Origin: Cylindrodendrum hubeiense
Taxonomy: Eukaryota; Ascomycota; Sordariomycetes; Hypocreales; Nectriaceae
Length of the DNA: 27,101 bases
Assembly: GCA_014621425.1 (NCBI GenBank)
Contig: JAANBB010000492.1
Location: 1-27,101, forward strand
Reading direction: 5' to 3'
Of the stretch, positions 8,010 to 17,922 are shown piece by piece. The position numbers and the translations under genes were made by a program. The stretch's first letter is position 1, and each line of letters opens with the position of its first letter. The notes beneath the pieces were generated by a model. It searched no databases. It was not told the origin of the DNA and saw only the letters and a list, made by a program, of their open reading frames with translations.

Positions 8010-11000
8010 TTAGTAAACCTCGAGGACGTATCGGCCCTCCTCCTTGAGCCTCTCGATCTCCTTTCGGGGGTCGACCTTCTTACCGCTGGCCTTGGCCTCG
8101 GCAGCGATGGCTTCCTCGAGGACCTTGGTCACATCAGGCACTGGCCACGTGGGACCACAGAGGTAGAAGCTGCCCTCGTCCTCGATGTAGGCCTTGGCGA
8201 TCTCCTTCAGAGTCTGGCGCATCCTGTCCTGGATGTAGATCTTCTCAGGCTGATCACGAGAGAAGGCAGAGCCGATCAGAGTGACAACACCAGCAGCCAA
8301 GTATGCCTCCCATTCCTCACCGTAAAGGTACTCCTCACGCTTGTGACGAGAACCAAGGTACAAGAGAATGGAACCAATCTCCTTACCCTGGGCCTTCTGC
8401 ATAGCACGGTACTGAACGAAGGCACGGAAGGGAGCGAGACCCGTTCCGAGACCGGCCATGATGAGAGGCGCGGTGTCCTTAATGGGGAGCTTCATGACGG
8501 AGGGCTTCACCGAGGCGGTGACCTTGGCGCCAACCGGCAGGCGGCTGAGGTAGCGAGTAGCCTGACCGTATCGGGTACGTCCGCGGGGGTCGACCCAGTC
8601 GACAACGACAATCATGAGAGAGACGGAGGTGGGAGTCACGGCCTGAGCAGAAGCGATGGAGTACTCACGACGCTTCAGGGGGCTGACGATCTTGACCAGG
8701 TCGTGGAAGCTGGGGTGAGCAGACTTGAACTCCTCCAGGATATCGACATAGGTGAGAGTGTCAACCTCAGAGCGAGTCTTGAAGTCCTCGGCACCAGTCT
8801 GGCCGCCCAAGGCCTCAAGCTTGCCCTTCTCAACCTCGTCGGTGGCGAACCCAGCCAGAGCCTCGTAGAATCGCTTGGGAGGCTTGCCCAGAATATCGAT
8901 GTTATGGATCAAAGCCTGGTAAACGGTACGGATCTCGACCGCAGCAGGATCCTCACGCGAAGGGACCGGCACAAGCTCGGCAGGGTTGAGGCCGTAAAAC
9001 TCGATGAACTGGTTGACCTCATCCTCATCGTTCTCGGCGTGGATACCCAGAGCCTCACCAATCTTGTAGGTGAGGCCAGAGTCACCGAGGTCGAACTCGA
9101 TGTGGAAGATGTTACGGTCGTAGTCACCAGGGGTGAGGCGTCGGTTCTCCTTGACAGTGATGGTGGCGGTCTTGACCGACAACTCAGGTCGCAGAGTAGA
9201 CTTGGCACCGTAGGCTTCCTTGAAAGCAAGGGCCTTGGCGGCAACCTGCCAGTCCTGAAGTTCCAGAGACTCTTCGACCTCCTCTTTCTGGTGAGAGACG
9301 AAGCTGGTGCCCCGGATGGTAACGGGAAGGTTGGGGTCGACGTAGTCGGCTTCAACCTCGGCCCAGGCAGCAGGGACCTCAAATTGGCGAAGGCACACAG
9401 CGAGAGCCTCGAGAGCAGCTCCGAGACTGGGAGTCTTGCCCTCGGTGACTAGCTCTCCGAGATCCTGGGGAGAGATCGTAGGATTGGCAGTGTTGAAGAA
9501 GGCCAGCTCAAGCAGAAGCTTGGAGGTGAGAGGATCCTTCTCATACGAAGGCAAGTTGGAGATGTCCAAGATGAAAAGCTCACCAGCCTTCTCCTGGATA
9601 GCCTTTCGGAAGGCAACTGGGAGTCTCTTCTCCACATCCTCGTCCTTGAAGCTGGGAAGTTTGACAATGACCTTTCCGCCCTTCACCAGGCTCTTGACAA
9701 CATCAATCTCCTTGAGAATCTTCTCGTCTCCAACGACGACGGTGTCAGCCTCGTCAACGTCGTAAGGGGCCTCGAGCGCCTTCTTGGAAGCTCGGACATC
9801 GCTTCGAACGACGCCGCCTTGCGTAAGGTTGTCGAGTGTCTCGTTGATGTAGACGTTGGAGGTAGACTCCTTGGCGAGCAGGCTACCCAGAGCGCTGGGG
9901 GAGTTGATGGCAGACGAGTCATCGAGGTCCCAGAAGGTGTACTGCTCAGCCTGGATGAGGGAAGGCAGTGTCTTGGCATCACCTTCGTTACCAAAGATCT
10001 TGTGAAGAGTGCCGACGAGGCCCTGGGGAGTCAAGGCCTGGGCGGGAGTGTACTTGATATCGAGAACATTGGGCTCCTGGTCGAAATTGCCGGAGAAAGC
10101 GATGGAAGTGAGAACATCGCTGTAGAGAGCGGACTGGGTAGCCTCATCCTCGACAGCAAGGTCGTCCTTAACCTGGCCCAGAACGGCAATGGTACGGGCG
10201 GAAGCAGGGATAGCCTTCAAGAAAGCCTCCTCGATGAAGGGTCGGTAGATTCGGACGTTGATAACACCAACCTTGGCACCATCAGCGGCAAGCTTGGTGA
10301 GGACCTGCTTAGAGACCTGGGCCTCGGCGCTTCCAAAGGCAACGAGGACAACATCGGGGGTCTCGTGGCCGTGGTACTCGAAGGGCTCGTAGATGGTTCC
10401 GAGCTCGTCGTTGAAGGCCTTGAGCAACTCAACGACCTTGCCAGCGGTGTCAAGGCGAGTGTTGAACTTGCCGACCTCGGAGGCGAGCTTCGTGTACAAG
10501 TCGGCAACACCGGTCTCGCTCAGGGCGTCGACGACTCGGAGAGTCTCCCTGGCGGTGCGGACACCGTCGTAAATGTGAAGGGTGGGCAGGAGGGAAGCCA
10601 GGAGGGTGGAGAAGAGGGCCATGTGCTGGGCCTCATAGGTGGATGCGCTGGCAACCAAGCCGAGACCGAGGTCCTCCGCAATTCGGAGGGCAGTGTCATA
10701 GTTGGAGACGAGGCCCTTGCTGTCTGAGTAGTCGACGGCGGCGATGTGGGCGACGAATGGGCTGGAAACGCCATACAGGAGGGAAAGCTGGTCCAGGGTT
10801 CCGCGGAGCTGCTGCAGGCTGCCGGAGGGAGCAACCAGAGACTGGGGGATGTGGCGCTTGGTGACATCAAAGTCCGGGGAGAAGATGTAGCCCAGGGCAA
10901 GGGCGCCGGCGCCTACTCGGGTCTGCGAGGGCAACACGGTGGTGGCATATCCGTGGATGTTCTTCTCCTCCTTGGCAGCCCAGTCCTTGAGGGCAATGTC

Positions 11001-11183
11001 AAGGTCAAAAGTCTCAGGGGAGTAAGAGAAGATCTTGTCGGAGAGCTTATATGCGATCTGCTGGACAAGGAGCTGAGCGGTAACATAGGTCGGGCCAGAA
11101 ATGGACGCAAGAGGGACGAGCTGGCCGAAGGGCAGGCTCGACGACAACTTGGTCGAGGACGACTCCTGTTCCTTTTGAGACAT
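8010..11183 (-). CDS. met10: Sulfite reductase [NADPH] flavoprotein (alpha) subunit
   Basis: This is the electron-input subunit of assimilatory sulfite reductase. NADPH reduces its flavin, and electrons pass to the siroheme/Fe-S beta subunit (Met5 in yeast), which makes sulfide from sulfite for cysteine and methionine synthesis in the cytosol. The protein is a single 1057-residue exon, close to yeast Met10 (1035 aa). The N-terminal half is the pyruvate:ferredoxin oxidoreductase-like region (for example TYVTAQLLVQQIAYKLSDKI near residue 33). The C-terminal half is a ferredoxin-NADP reductase-type module: FAD-binding RREYSIAS at about 838, GLGTGLAPFRAF at about 911, NADPH-side LCGPTWPV at about 1008, and the family C-terminus ending YVLEVY. 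There is no flavodoxin (FMN) motif, which is usual because yeast Met5 carries that domain. The start is the ATG at 11183 (MSQKEQ); the frame is open only a little further to a TTG. Its strong codon bias creates long antisense frames. Confidence 0.95.
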   Translation of the reverse strand: MSQKEQESSSTKLSSSLPFGQLVPLASISGPTYVTAQLLVQQIAYKLSDKIFSYSPETFDLDIALKDWAAKEEKNIHGYATTVLPSQTRVGAGALALGYIFSPDFDVTKRHIPQSLVAPSGSLQQLRGTLDQLSLLYGVSSPFVAHIAAVDYSDSKGLVSNYDTALRIAEDLGLGLVASASTYEAQHMALFSTLLASLLPTLHIYDGVRTARETLRVVDALSETGVADLYTKLASEVGKFNTRLDTAGKVVELLKAFNDELGTIYEPFEYHGHETPDVVLVAFGSAEAQVSKQVLTKLAADGAKVGVINVRIYRPFIEEAFLKAIPASARTIAVLGQVKDDLAVEDEATQSALYSDVLTSIAFSGNFDQEPNVLDIKYTPAQALTPQGLVGTLHKIFGNEGDAKTLPSLIQAEQYTFWDLDDSSAINSPSALGSLLAKESTSNVYINETLDNLTQGGVVRSDVRASKKALEAPYDVDEADTVVVGDEKILKEIDVVKSLVKGGKVIVKLPSFKDEDVEKRLPVAFRKAIQEKAGELFILDISNLPSYEKDPLTSKLLLELAFFNTANPTISPQDLGELVTEGKTPSLGAALEALAVCLRQFEVPAAWAEVEADYVDPNLPVTIRGTSFVSHQKEEVEESLELQDWQVAAKALAFKEAYGAKSTLRPELSVKTATITVKENRRLTPGDYDRNIFHIEFDLGDSGLTYKIGEALGIHAENDEDEVNQFIEFYGLNPAELVPVPSREDPAAVEIRTVYQALIHNIDILGKPPKRFYEALAGFATDEVEKGKLEALGGQTGAEDFKTRSEVDTLTYVDILEEFKSAHPSFHDLVKIVSPLKRREYSIASAQAVTPTSVSLMIVVVDWVDPRGRTRYGQATRYLSRLPVGAKVTASVKPSVMKLPIKDTAPLIMAGLGTGLAPFRAFVQYRAMQKAQGKEIGSILLYLGSRHKREEYLYGEEWEAYLAAGVVTLIGSAFSRDQPEKIYIQDRMRQTLKEIAKAYIEDEGSFYLCGPTWPVPDVTKVLEEAIAAEAKASGKKVDPRKEIERLKEEGRYVLEVY

Positions 11184-11296
11184 CGTGGCGGTTGTGATGT
11201 GTTCGACTCGCAAGGGAGGTTTTTTTTGGGAGTAAAATCAAAGAGAATAGACCGGTGGATTGCGTTCGACTCCGAAAGCGAAACCAAAGGGTCGTC

Positions 11297-11494
11297 TCAA
11301 GAGGGGAGGCAATGCCGACTTGACTCCTGTCGAACTCTAGCGAGATGAGATATCGACAAGGGAGCTTCTCTAGTAGGAACAACTAGAAGAGCAATCAAGG
11401 GAGGGGAAGAGCGAGGATGAAAGAGGAGAAACGAGAGAGCCCATCTTTCAGGCGACTTACCGGCGAGGGATTTGTAAAGGTTCCATTGAGCCAT
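11297..11494 (-). promoter_or_regulatory. Upstream ORF with candidate intron in the MET10 leader
   Basis: On the minus strand an ATG at 11494 sits in strong context (A at -3, G at +4) and encodes MAQWNLYKSLAG. A consensus donor GTAAGT follows at 11460. Without splicing the frame runs 65 codons to TGA at 11297-11299, 113 nt before the MET10 start. If the 78-nt intron 11460-11383 (ending CTTCTAG) is removed, the frame is kept and the peptide is 39 aa. The frame closes before MET10, so it could act as a translational brake. Transcription of this segment is inferred, not seen. Confidence 0.4.
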
Positions 11495-11986
11495 CTTTTT
11501 TCTTACTCGTCTTGCGGTGCGCTTGCAAATTGTTGATGCCGACACGGAATCACGCAATAGGCTATGCCGGTTTCGGAATCCAATCGATGTCGCGACCCTG
11601 GGGACCCCGAGGGGCCGATGATGCCCACTTTTTCGAGACGCTTTGAAGACGCTTTGAAGACCCTTCGAGACTCTCCGACTGCCGGGCCGTCGGCGGCCGG
11701 TCGCTTCCGGTTGCCGCTTCGAGAGCGACCAATCAGGGGGCGCAATTGTCAGGATTCCCAATCCCGGAATTGCCGTTCTAGGAAAGTCTTCCAATCTCTT
11801 TTTCAACGACATGACTGAACCCGACGACTGAGAAACCACTGTGGAACGGTTGTTTACTACGTAGCAGACAGTCACTGGATGCAACGAGGATTTGAGGGCA
11901 CATCCTACCGGGGGGGGATAGATATTCGATATCTTCGCGGCATTCCTCAGCTCCTCTTTTGACTCTGGTTCTTGCGTCTCACACCA

Positions 11987-11993
11987 TCACGTG
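11987..11993. promoter_or_regulatory. TCACGTG element upstream of MET10
   Basis: This palindromic CACGTG core is preceded by T, the form bound by Cbf1 at yeast MET promoters. It lies about 800 bp upstream of the MET10 ATG and about 370 bp past the symporter stop. A role in sulfur regulation is inference. I did not find a clear Cys3/MetR-type ATGRYRYCAT site. Confidence 0.3.
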
Positions 11994-12358
11994 CTCGCTT
12001 GGCGCCCCCGGCCTCCCCGCAATGAGGCGTCGGCGATGACTCGGCATCGTCTAGTAGCATATTTTGCCGTGCCAAGAGAAGAGCACCTCGACTTCCGAAT
12101 TTGCAGCGGAGCCTATCACTTAGTTATTTGACTGTTGGGGATTCACACGTCATAACTAAACTACCATCTGTACCGGGGATACCTATATTGTGGTGAATGA
12201 CTCTATGTTTTGGGAGGCGGTGCGCTTCATGGATCTTCGGCCCGCCTGCAGTGCTTAGCGCCTGAATCTGATGGAGCTAACGGCTCCGATAGTTCTTGAA
12301 AATTTACGCTTTAACTCCATGCTATATATATATTTGACACCTGAACCTAGTCTCTTCC

Positions 12359-14020
12359 TTACACCTTGTTGGAAATGTCGACCGGGGCATTCTGCTCCTG
12401 CATTTCCTGCTGCTTGGCTTCATACTCCTGCAATCCTGGTGGATCTTCAATTCCGGTCATCTTGTAAATGATCATCGAAGCAAATAAATCTCCAGAAACA
12501 TTGACAGCAGTACGGAATCGGTCAAGAAACCAGTCGATTGCGACAATAACGGCGTACATTCCAGTCATCTCAACATTAACAGACCGCGAGATCATGATGA
12601 TGAGAACGAGAGACGCCGAGGGAATCGGACTAACTCCAATGGAGGCCATGGTGGACAGTAGCGCAACAATGACATACTCGGCAGGGCCAAGCGTGATGTT
12701 CTGAGTGGCAGCCATGAACACGACAGCTGCGGGAAGATAGATAGCAGTACTAGCAACGGTCAGATCTTTATTCGAAGAGTGGAAATTCTCAAGAGGTTAC
12801 TTACCCGTCCATGTTAATCAGGCATCCAAGTGGACAGGTGAATTTGTAAATGGTTGAGGGGATGCCTCGGGCTTTGGCACATCGGATCGTCACTGACAGA
12901 GTGGCAGCGGATGAAGCAGAACCCCAGGCAGTCACCCAAGCCGGTGAGATTTTGATCCAATATGAGTAAGGATTCATCCTGGTGAAGCCGAAAAAGATGA
13001 TAGGTACGATGATGATGATATGAATGACCATGGTTGAGAGGGTCGCGCCGATCAACAACCCCAGGTTCATACCAATTTGGCCAATGTCCAGCTTCATGAT
13101 GTTGGCCAGAATCAAAGAGAAAACACCGATAGGCGCAACCTTGATGAGAAACGTGATGATCTTGGTGATCATCCTCTCAATCTCCTCCGTGATGCGGATG
13201 ATAGGGGATTGGGGGCTCTCAACGAGATACCCGACAATGATGGCGACAATGATGACTATTATGCACCAGTTAGCATCGGTGCAATTAATTTTTTTAATTA
13301 AAAATCTCTTCATCAAACGTACCACCAAGAAGTTCGTCATTCGCCAAAGCATACACGACATTGGATGGGACAAATGACTCGAACATTTCCAAGACGACAG
13401 TGTGGACTGCTCGATCTGAAGTATCAGGGAGGGAGTCGTCCGATGTATCGAGCGCAAGTTAGTCTTCGCTAACAGGAGTGTAGATTTTGGCCCACAAAAT
13501 ACCCATCATAATGCAGCTGAGGCTGATGGAGATGAGGGTAGTGATGATATAGTATCCGATGGTCCATTTGGCTAGCAAGCTGCCACCATTGGACATTACT
13601 CGCAATCGCTGAACGGCGAGGAGCATCGAACAAACAATCAGAGGGAGAACTGGTCTTAGGTTAGCAAGGGAGCTTGTACGTGAGTTCCCCCAGTTGGCAC
13701 TCACCGACCGCCTTGAGGGCTCTCAACCAGAGGTCTCCAGGGATGGAGAGGATGACTCGAGCAGCCTCGGGCACCTCGTCGACTTGAGTTGAAACGGCCA
13801 GACCGATGCCAATGGCGACGAGAGCAGCCAGGATGATCTGCAAAGCCGAGCCGGGCTCCTTGATGGAGTGCCACCATGGCTTTTTGATCTCATGTTCCTC
13901 AGTGGGAACAACATTAACGTCTTGTGTGGAGTTGGTCCGCACAGGCTCAGGCTCAGGCTGCTGAGGCTGCGGCTGCGGCTGCGTTTCCGCAGGCTCGATC
14001 TTGCTATCCTTGGAGTCCAT
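12359..14020 (-). CDS. Dicarboxylate/amino acid:cation symporter (SDF/DAACS family), with an in-frame TAA in a loop
   Basis: This is a plasma-membrane secondary transporter of the glutamate/aspartate/C4-dicarboxylate:Na+/H+ symporter family. Four exons (minus) are supported: 14020-13705, 13649-13323, 13255-12805 and 12749-12359. Their introns of 55, 67 and 55 nt all have GTGAGT, GTACGT or GTAAGT donors and keep phase. The N-terminus is a Pro/Gln/Glu-rich cytosolic tail, followed by the first membrane segment (LQIILAALVAIGIGLAVST). Hallmarks are the re-entrant loop SASSAAT at about 327-333 and the cation-site motif NMDGT at 362-366. The C-terminus is hydrophilic. Codon 169 is TAA (13461-13459), yet the frame continues past it as coherent family-like sequence (DRAVHTVVLEMFESFVPSN). 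Either an 87-nt in-frame intron (13502-13416) is removed, giving 465 aa, or the gene is broken by a CAA-to-TAA change. Ion and substrate preference cannot be read. Confidence 0.85.
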
Positions 14021-14140
14021 GAAGTAGCAGACTGAATAGCAGCGGATTACTACAAGATATGTAGGAATGTTTGCTGGATGCTGAAGGAGGCAAGAGGAAA
14101 TAATGGATACTACTTGTAACTCTTGAGGAGCTCATCACAA

Positions 14141-14150
14141 CTTAAATACT
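14141..14150 (-). promoter_or_regulatory. TATA-like element upstream of the symporter
   Basis: On the minus strand the string agtatttaag lies about 125 bp before the symporter ATG at 14020, a plausible place for a core promoter element. The call is based on the motif only. Confidence 0.3.
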
Positions 14151-17100
14151 TGATCTGCCCTTCTGCCAAGCCAACAGTCTCCTCAGACAAAACTCATACA
14201 GACCGCCATGGTGCACGGGTGATGTGCCCAGAGCGGATCAGCCGCCAGAAGGAGCAGCAATGCGACGCAACGATGGAGAGCTTGTCCAAAGCCAACGGCG
14301 AAGAAGGGAAACGTAGCGCGATGATCTGCCAAGCGCCAAGAACACAAGCATCATGCGGCAAGTCGAAGGACCTCTCCGACAGGACAATGTTATGAGGTGA
14401 CGACGTCGAACCTCTGACTCGGGTAGCCGAGTCGATGCTGGGCGCTTGGCGATGTGGAGAGCAACAACGGATGAGCCAGCATTTGCCCGAAGAGGACGCG
14501 ATGTCAAGCAGACAAGCCCGCACATACAGCGCCCCCAGCAAGAAACCATGACCAACGTTACGTAGAGATGGAGTTTCGAGCAAGGACAAGCCTAGGATTC
14601 CTGCTACTTTGTCTGGGCACGCATCGGCATTGTCTGAGGGGAGCTTCCAAGAGATAAAGATGCAGCGCCGAGCCTCAAGTGCGCCTTGTCTTCCCCGCGG
14701 ATGAATGTTCGCGATAGTGTTTCTCCTACTGCCATCATGAGCGGCACTTTGGGCGACGGACGGCAGATCTCGGGGAGCGCCACCGAGTCAGTGGTGGCGT
14801 GGTGAGATCCGGTGATTGACCCGTAATGAGGATCATGGGCTTTGTTGGCCACCGTCTATGTCTCTACCTTAAGCCAGCACCTTATCTCGACCGCTTTTCT
14901 TAGTAGAGGTGAGTCTCACCACCAGAAAATGCACCACCACGGCACGTACCAAGCAGGGCGTGGAGGGTCCTGGGGGTTCTGGTCCCTTGGAGGCTGTTCA
15001 GGGTCGTCGTGGGCCACCTCCGCATGCCCCTGAGCCTTAAGAATGGATCCCAGCTCCCGAATTCTTTTTTCGCGAGCGAGTGCAAGGATGCTACGCGACG
15101 CTTCCCCGATTGGCAGAGGCGGCTGAATATCTGGACACGAGGGTCTACGTCCAACGGTAGTGAGAGCATCTTCGGCTACGTGCAGGCAGCAGCGAAATAT
15201 CCATTCTTTTCATTTCTTCAGTGCAAGCTCCTATGAAATAACGCGTGCTTATAGGACATGTGCTCTGCACAATGCCACGTTACTTCAGTTTGTACTTGTG
15301 GCCCATTGGGTCGAGTTGTGGATCGACTAGAAGGCAATCCCGAAGTCTTCCAAGTCAGACTCACTAGATGAGGAGCGACAAACACCCGCCAGTACAATTC
15401 GAAAAGTAGTCGAGAAGCTGCAGATGAAGCCGGGAAAGGCTGATTCAGGTTTGGATGGCGCGCAAAGGGCGTGGGCTTTGGCTGCGAGGCCCCTGACGAG
15501 GGTAGGTTGCTGGCACATCCAGAAGCGCGCCTCTTGTAGATTTGGGGGTCGGCGAATGCCTCGCCAGCCAGAGGTGCGGAGCCGCGAAGAGCTCCGAAGA
15601 GAACATTGCCTGGCAAGTGTCCATAAAAACGAGGGAATTTCGACGTTTTCTGGTCTTCTGCCCTGTCACCCTACGAGCTAATCTATCTATGGATGAATGA
15701 CAGGGCGATCCCGCCGTGGGCAAGTCTTGTTAGGGAACGACCCATGTGCCTTGATGGCGACATGGCCATTGCGCCGTCAACAGGCGACCTTGGCTCCGCT
15801 AGTCTCGGAAATCCCCAGACTCAGAATTAGAATTACGTTTAAATATCCACCTATTTCCGCTGAATAGAGTAGGTGTGAACGAGACGTCCGCGCCCAGGGC
15901 GGCACTGCGACAACCCGTCTCAGCAGCAACCCTGTCCTTGGTAAATTCCCGTGTCCGAGCTTGATCGTGGAGAACTCTGTCCTGTTAATTTCGCATTCCG
16001 TACTCTTATCGATGCTTCTTGGCAGTGCCGAGAAATGCCTAGTTAATACGCTGGAGTAAGACGTATTATAAACCAAATCGCCGGTGACGGTTGTCTTGGC
16101 TGAAGGGGCGCTTTGACTGAACCTTTCCATATTAGGCATGTGGGAAAGCCTTGGAAAAGTCTTGGAAGCTGTATGGAAGCCCTCGATGACGCACTAGTTG
16201 TTTTGAGGCGATTAATCATATGGATGAAGCTGAGGTGATCTCCAGTCCGGTTTTAACCGTTTCTGCCGTTTACCCCCCGTTGCGCCCCTCCCCCAGACGA
16301 AAGCCAAGTCCTATTATACAATTCTTTTATTCCCCGCAACACGAGTTTGTTCTTTCCCCAGAGTGCTTAGCTGTTTAATACGTAATATGATGAATTCCCC
16401 GTCTCCGCTTTCGTGGGCAGATCCAAAGCCTGTGCTTCCCACGGACTCTTTCCACCCTCACGCCTGTACGAGAATTCTCGTCGTGCCGATAGCCGTAACA
16501 TATGCGCATGATCAAAGCCAACCAGGCGCTTAAATTCCCCGAAAACCAAGGGCGGGTAATGTCACCTCGCCTGTTGCTAACCTGTGTCATGGCATTGGGG
16601 AACGCCACAACAGTGGCGGAGCGCCTGATCGTCCCCCGTTCCCAGGAAGCGGGAGGTTTCACCTATCATCTGATAATGCCCCGTTAGGTTGCGCGAATAA
16701 CTGTAAGCGAGCCTGATAGTCTCGACCGCTGGATAGGTAGTAATTCATCTGCTCTTTATACATATTCCACACCTTCTGTCGACGAAGATGATACCGGTGT
16801 CGTCACGAGGTTGTTGCGATGGCCATTTCTGAGGGATGAAGCGAGCATGACATCAAACAACATTATTTAACGGTATATCAGAGGCTCATCATTTTTGTCC
16901 TAAATCCCACGCAGTCGGCCTTCCACCTGAATTCGGTTGTTGTCGATAGCGGATGGGTTTGACTTTGCCAGATATGACATCGCCTCGGAGAGTGTTCTAA
17001 GGGAGCGGACAATAGGCACTTCCGTATTATCGTGATGCCTTGAGAGGTGGTTTAAAGCATGCCATGTAGTTGCATACTATTTGGGAGTATCCTTGTTACC

Positions 17101-17922
17101 AGTTGAACGAAGCCCAACCTACACCTAATCCATTCCCCTTCCTCAGAAATCGTGGGTGCAAAATCTGGGAATCGGCCGTCCTCTATCGACATTGATGCAT
17201 CGAGTGCCAAAGTATCCACCTATTCATCCATGATTGGGATTTGAGCTTACCTGAGGCCCGCTCTCAGTTGCCGGAATCGCGGCCGCTGTCGATTACAGCG
17301 CGCTCGTAACCAATTAACCTATCTACCAATATCATTCGATTTAGTTTGCTAATGGTAGTTCGTAGACTCGGAAAGATGGTGGCCCACCCTCGAACTATAG
17401 GGATACGATTTTTGAAGTGAAGAAGGCGGCTATGTCCTGTAGAGCGTAATTGATAGCACCTGTTGAGCGTTTTGTTAATGTCGCAGCGGACGCAAAATGG
17501 CGCCGACAAGCCACGCAATTAACATCCTGTGGGCTTACTTGACGCTCTCATAATTAATTCGCTAGTCGCCCCTCTCCAATCACTCCCGCCAGCCTCATGA
17601 GTACATAGTCGCGTGACAAAGCTGCATGTTGTACGAATAGACGCCAATGATTATAGCCCCATCGACGTGGAGACGCGAGCCCGATGGAAGGGAAGCCCGA
17701 TGCCAGCAGCAGTTGATTCAGCCTAACTACGGGCATTTAGGATGTCGGGCGATTCCAGTCCATCTCTTCGCATATTTCTTTCATCAAACATGGTATTTCG
17801 CAAGATCCGCCTACTACCGAACCTGACTATCAACTAGCCACTGTCGACCAAGTTTCTGCACGACGCGTCCTACTATCATCGCCAGAGAATAGTCAATTTC
17901 GATCATTACCAGACCTTGAATT
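14151..17922. other. 3.8-kb gene-poor region between the symporter and the HET gene
   Basis: No recognisable protein, RNA gene or transposon terminus was found. The longest frames are 15218-15616 (minus, 132 codons) and 15777-16139 (minus, 120 codons, with a short hydrophobic stretch NVILILSLGI near its end). Neither resembles a known family, and codon use looks unremarkable. Composition is more AT-rich than around MET10, especially from 16150 to 17800. The left end should hold the symporter promoter and the right end that of the HET gene. Confidence 0.5.

Noticed and set aside
8343..9452. 369-codon plus-strand frame opposite MET10
   Set aside because: It is the exact antisense of strongly codon-biased MET10 sequence and is rich in Leu/Glu/Val/Asp/Gly as expected of a mirror frame. 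It has no recognisable motif.
9819..10727. 302-codon plus-strand frame opposite MET10
   Set aside because: Same antisense-shadow effect of MET10 codon bias; no family resemblance.
11183..11213. N-terminal extension of MET10 to 11213 or splicing from the uORF exon into MET10
   Set aside because: The codon at 11213 is TTG, and the only phase-compatible acceptor before MSQKEQ is a GAG, which is a poor splice site. The ATG at 11183 is simpler.
11261..11285. B-box-like GTTCGACTCC in the MET10 leader
   Set aside because: No matching A-box, cloverleaf arms or downstream T-tract; it lies in the MET10 5' untranslated region.
13459..13461. Programmed stop-codon readthrough at the symporter TAA
   Set aside because: Known fungal readthrough contexts use UGA followed by CUA. 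Here it is TAA followed by CTT, so an exitron or a nonsense mutation is preferred.
14380..14450. Possible tRNA: GGTTCGACGTC box and perfect 7-bp hairpin gactcgg-ctac-ccgagtc (minus strand)
   Set aside because: The B-box deviates at the CC positions, no A-box or acceptor stem pairs, and the hairpin loop is 4 nt rather than the 7 nt of an anticodon or T loop.
16150..17800. Transposon or RIP-degraded element in the AT-richer region
   Set aside because: I could see no terminal inverted repeats, transposase or polymerase motifs, and TA-rich RIP character is not pronounced by eye; a RIP index would be needed.
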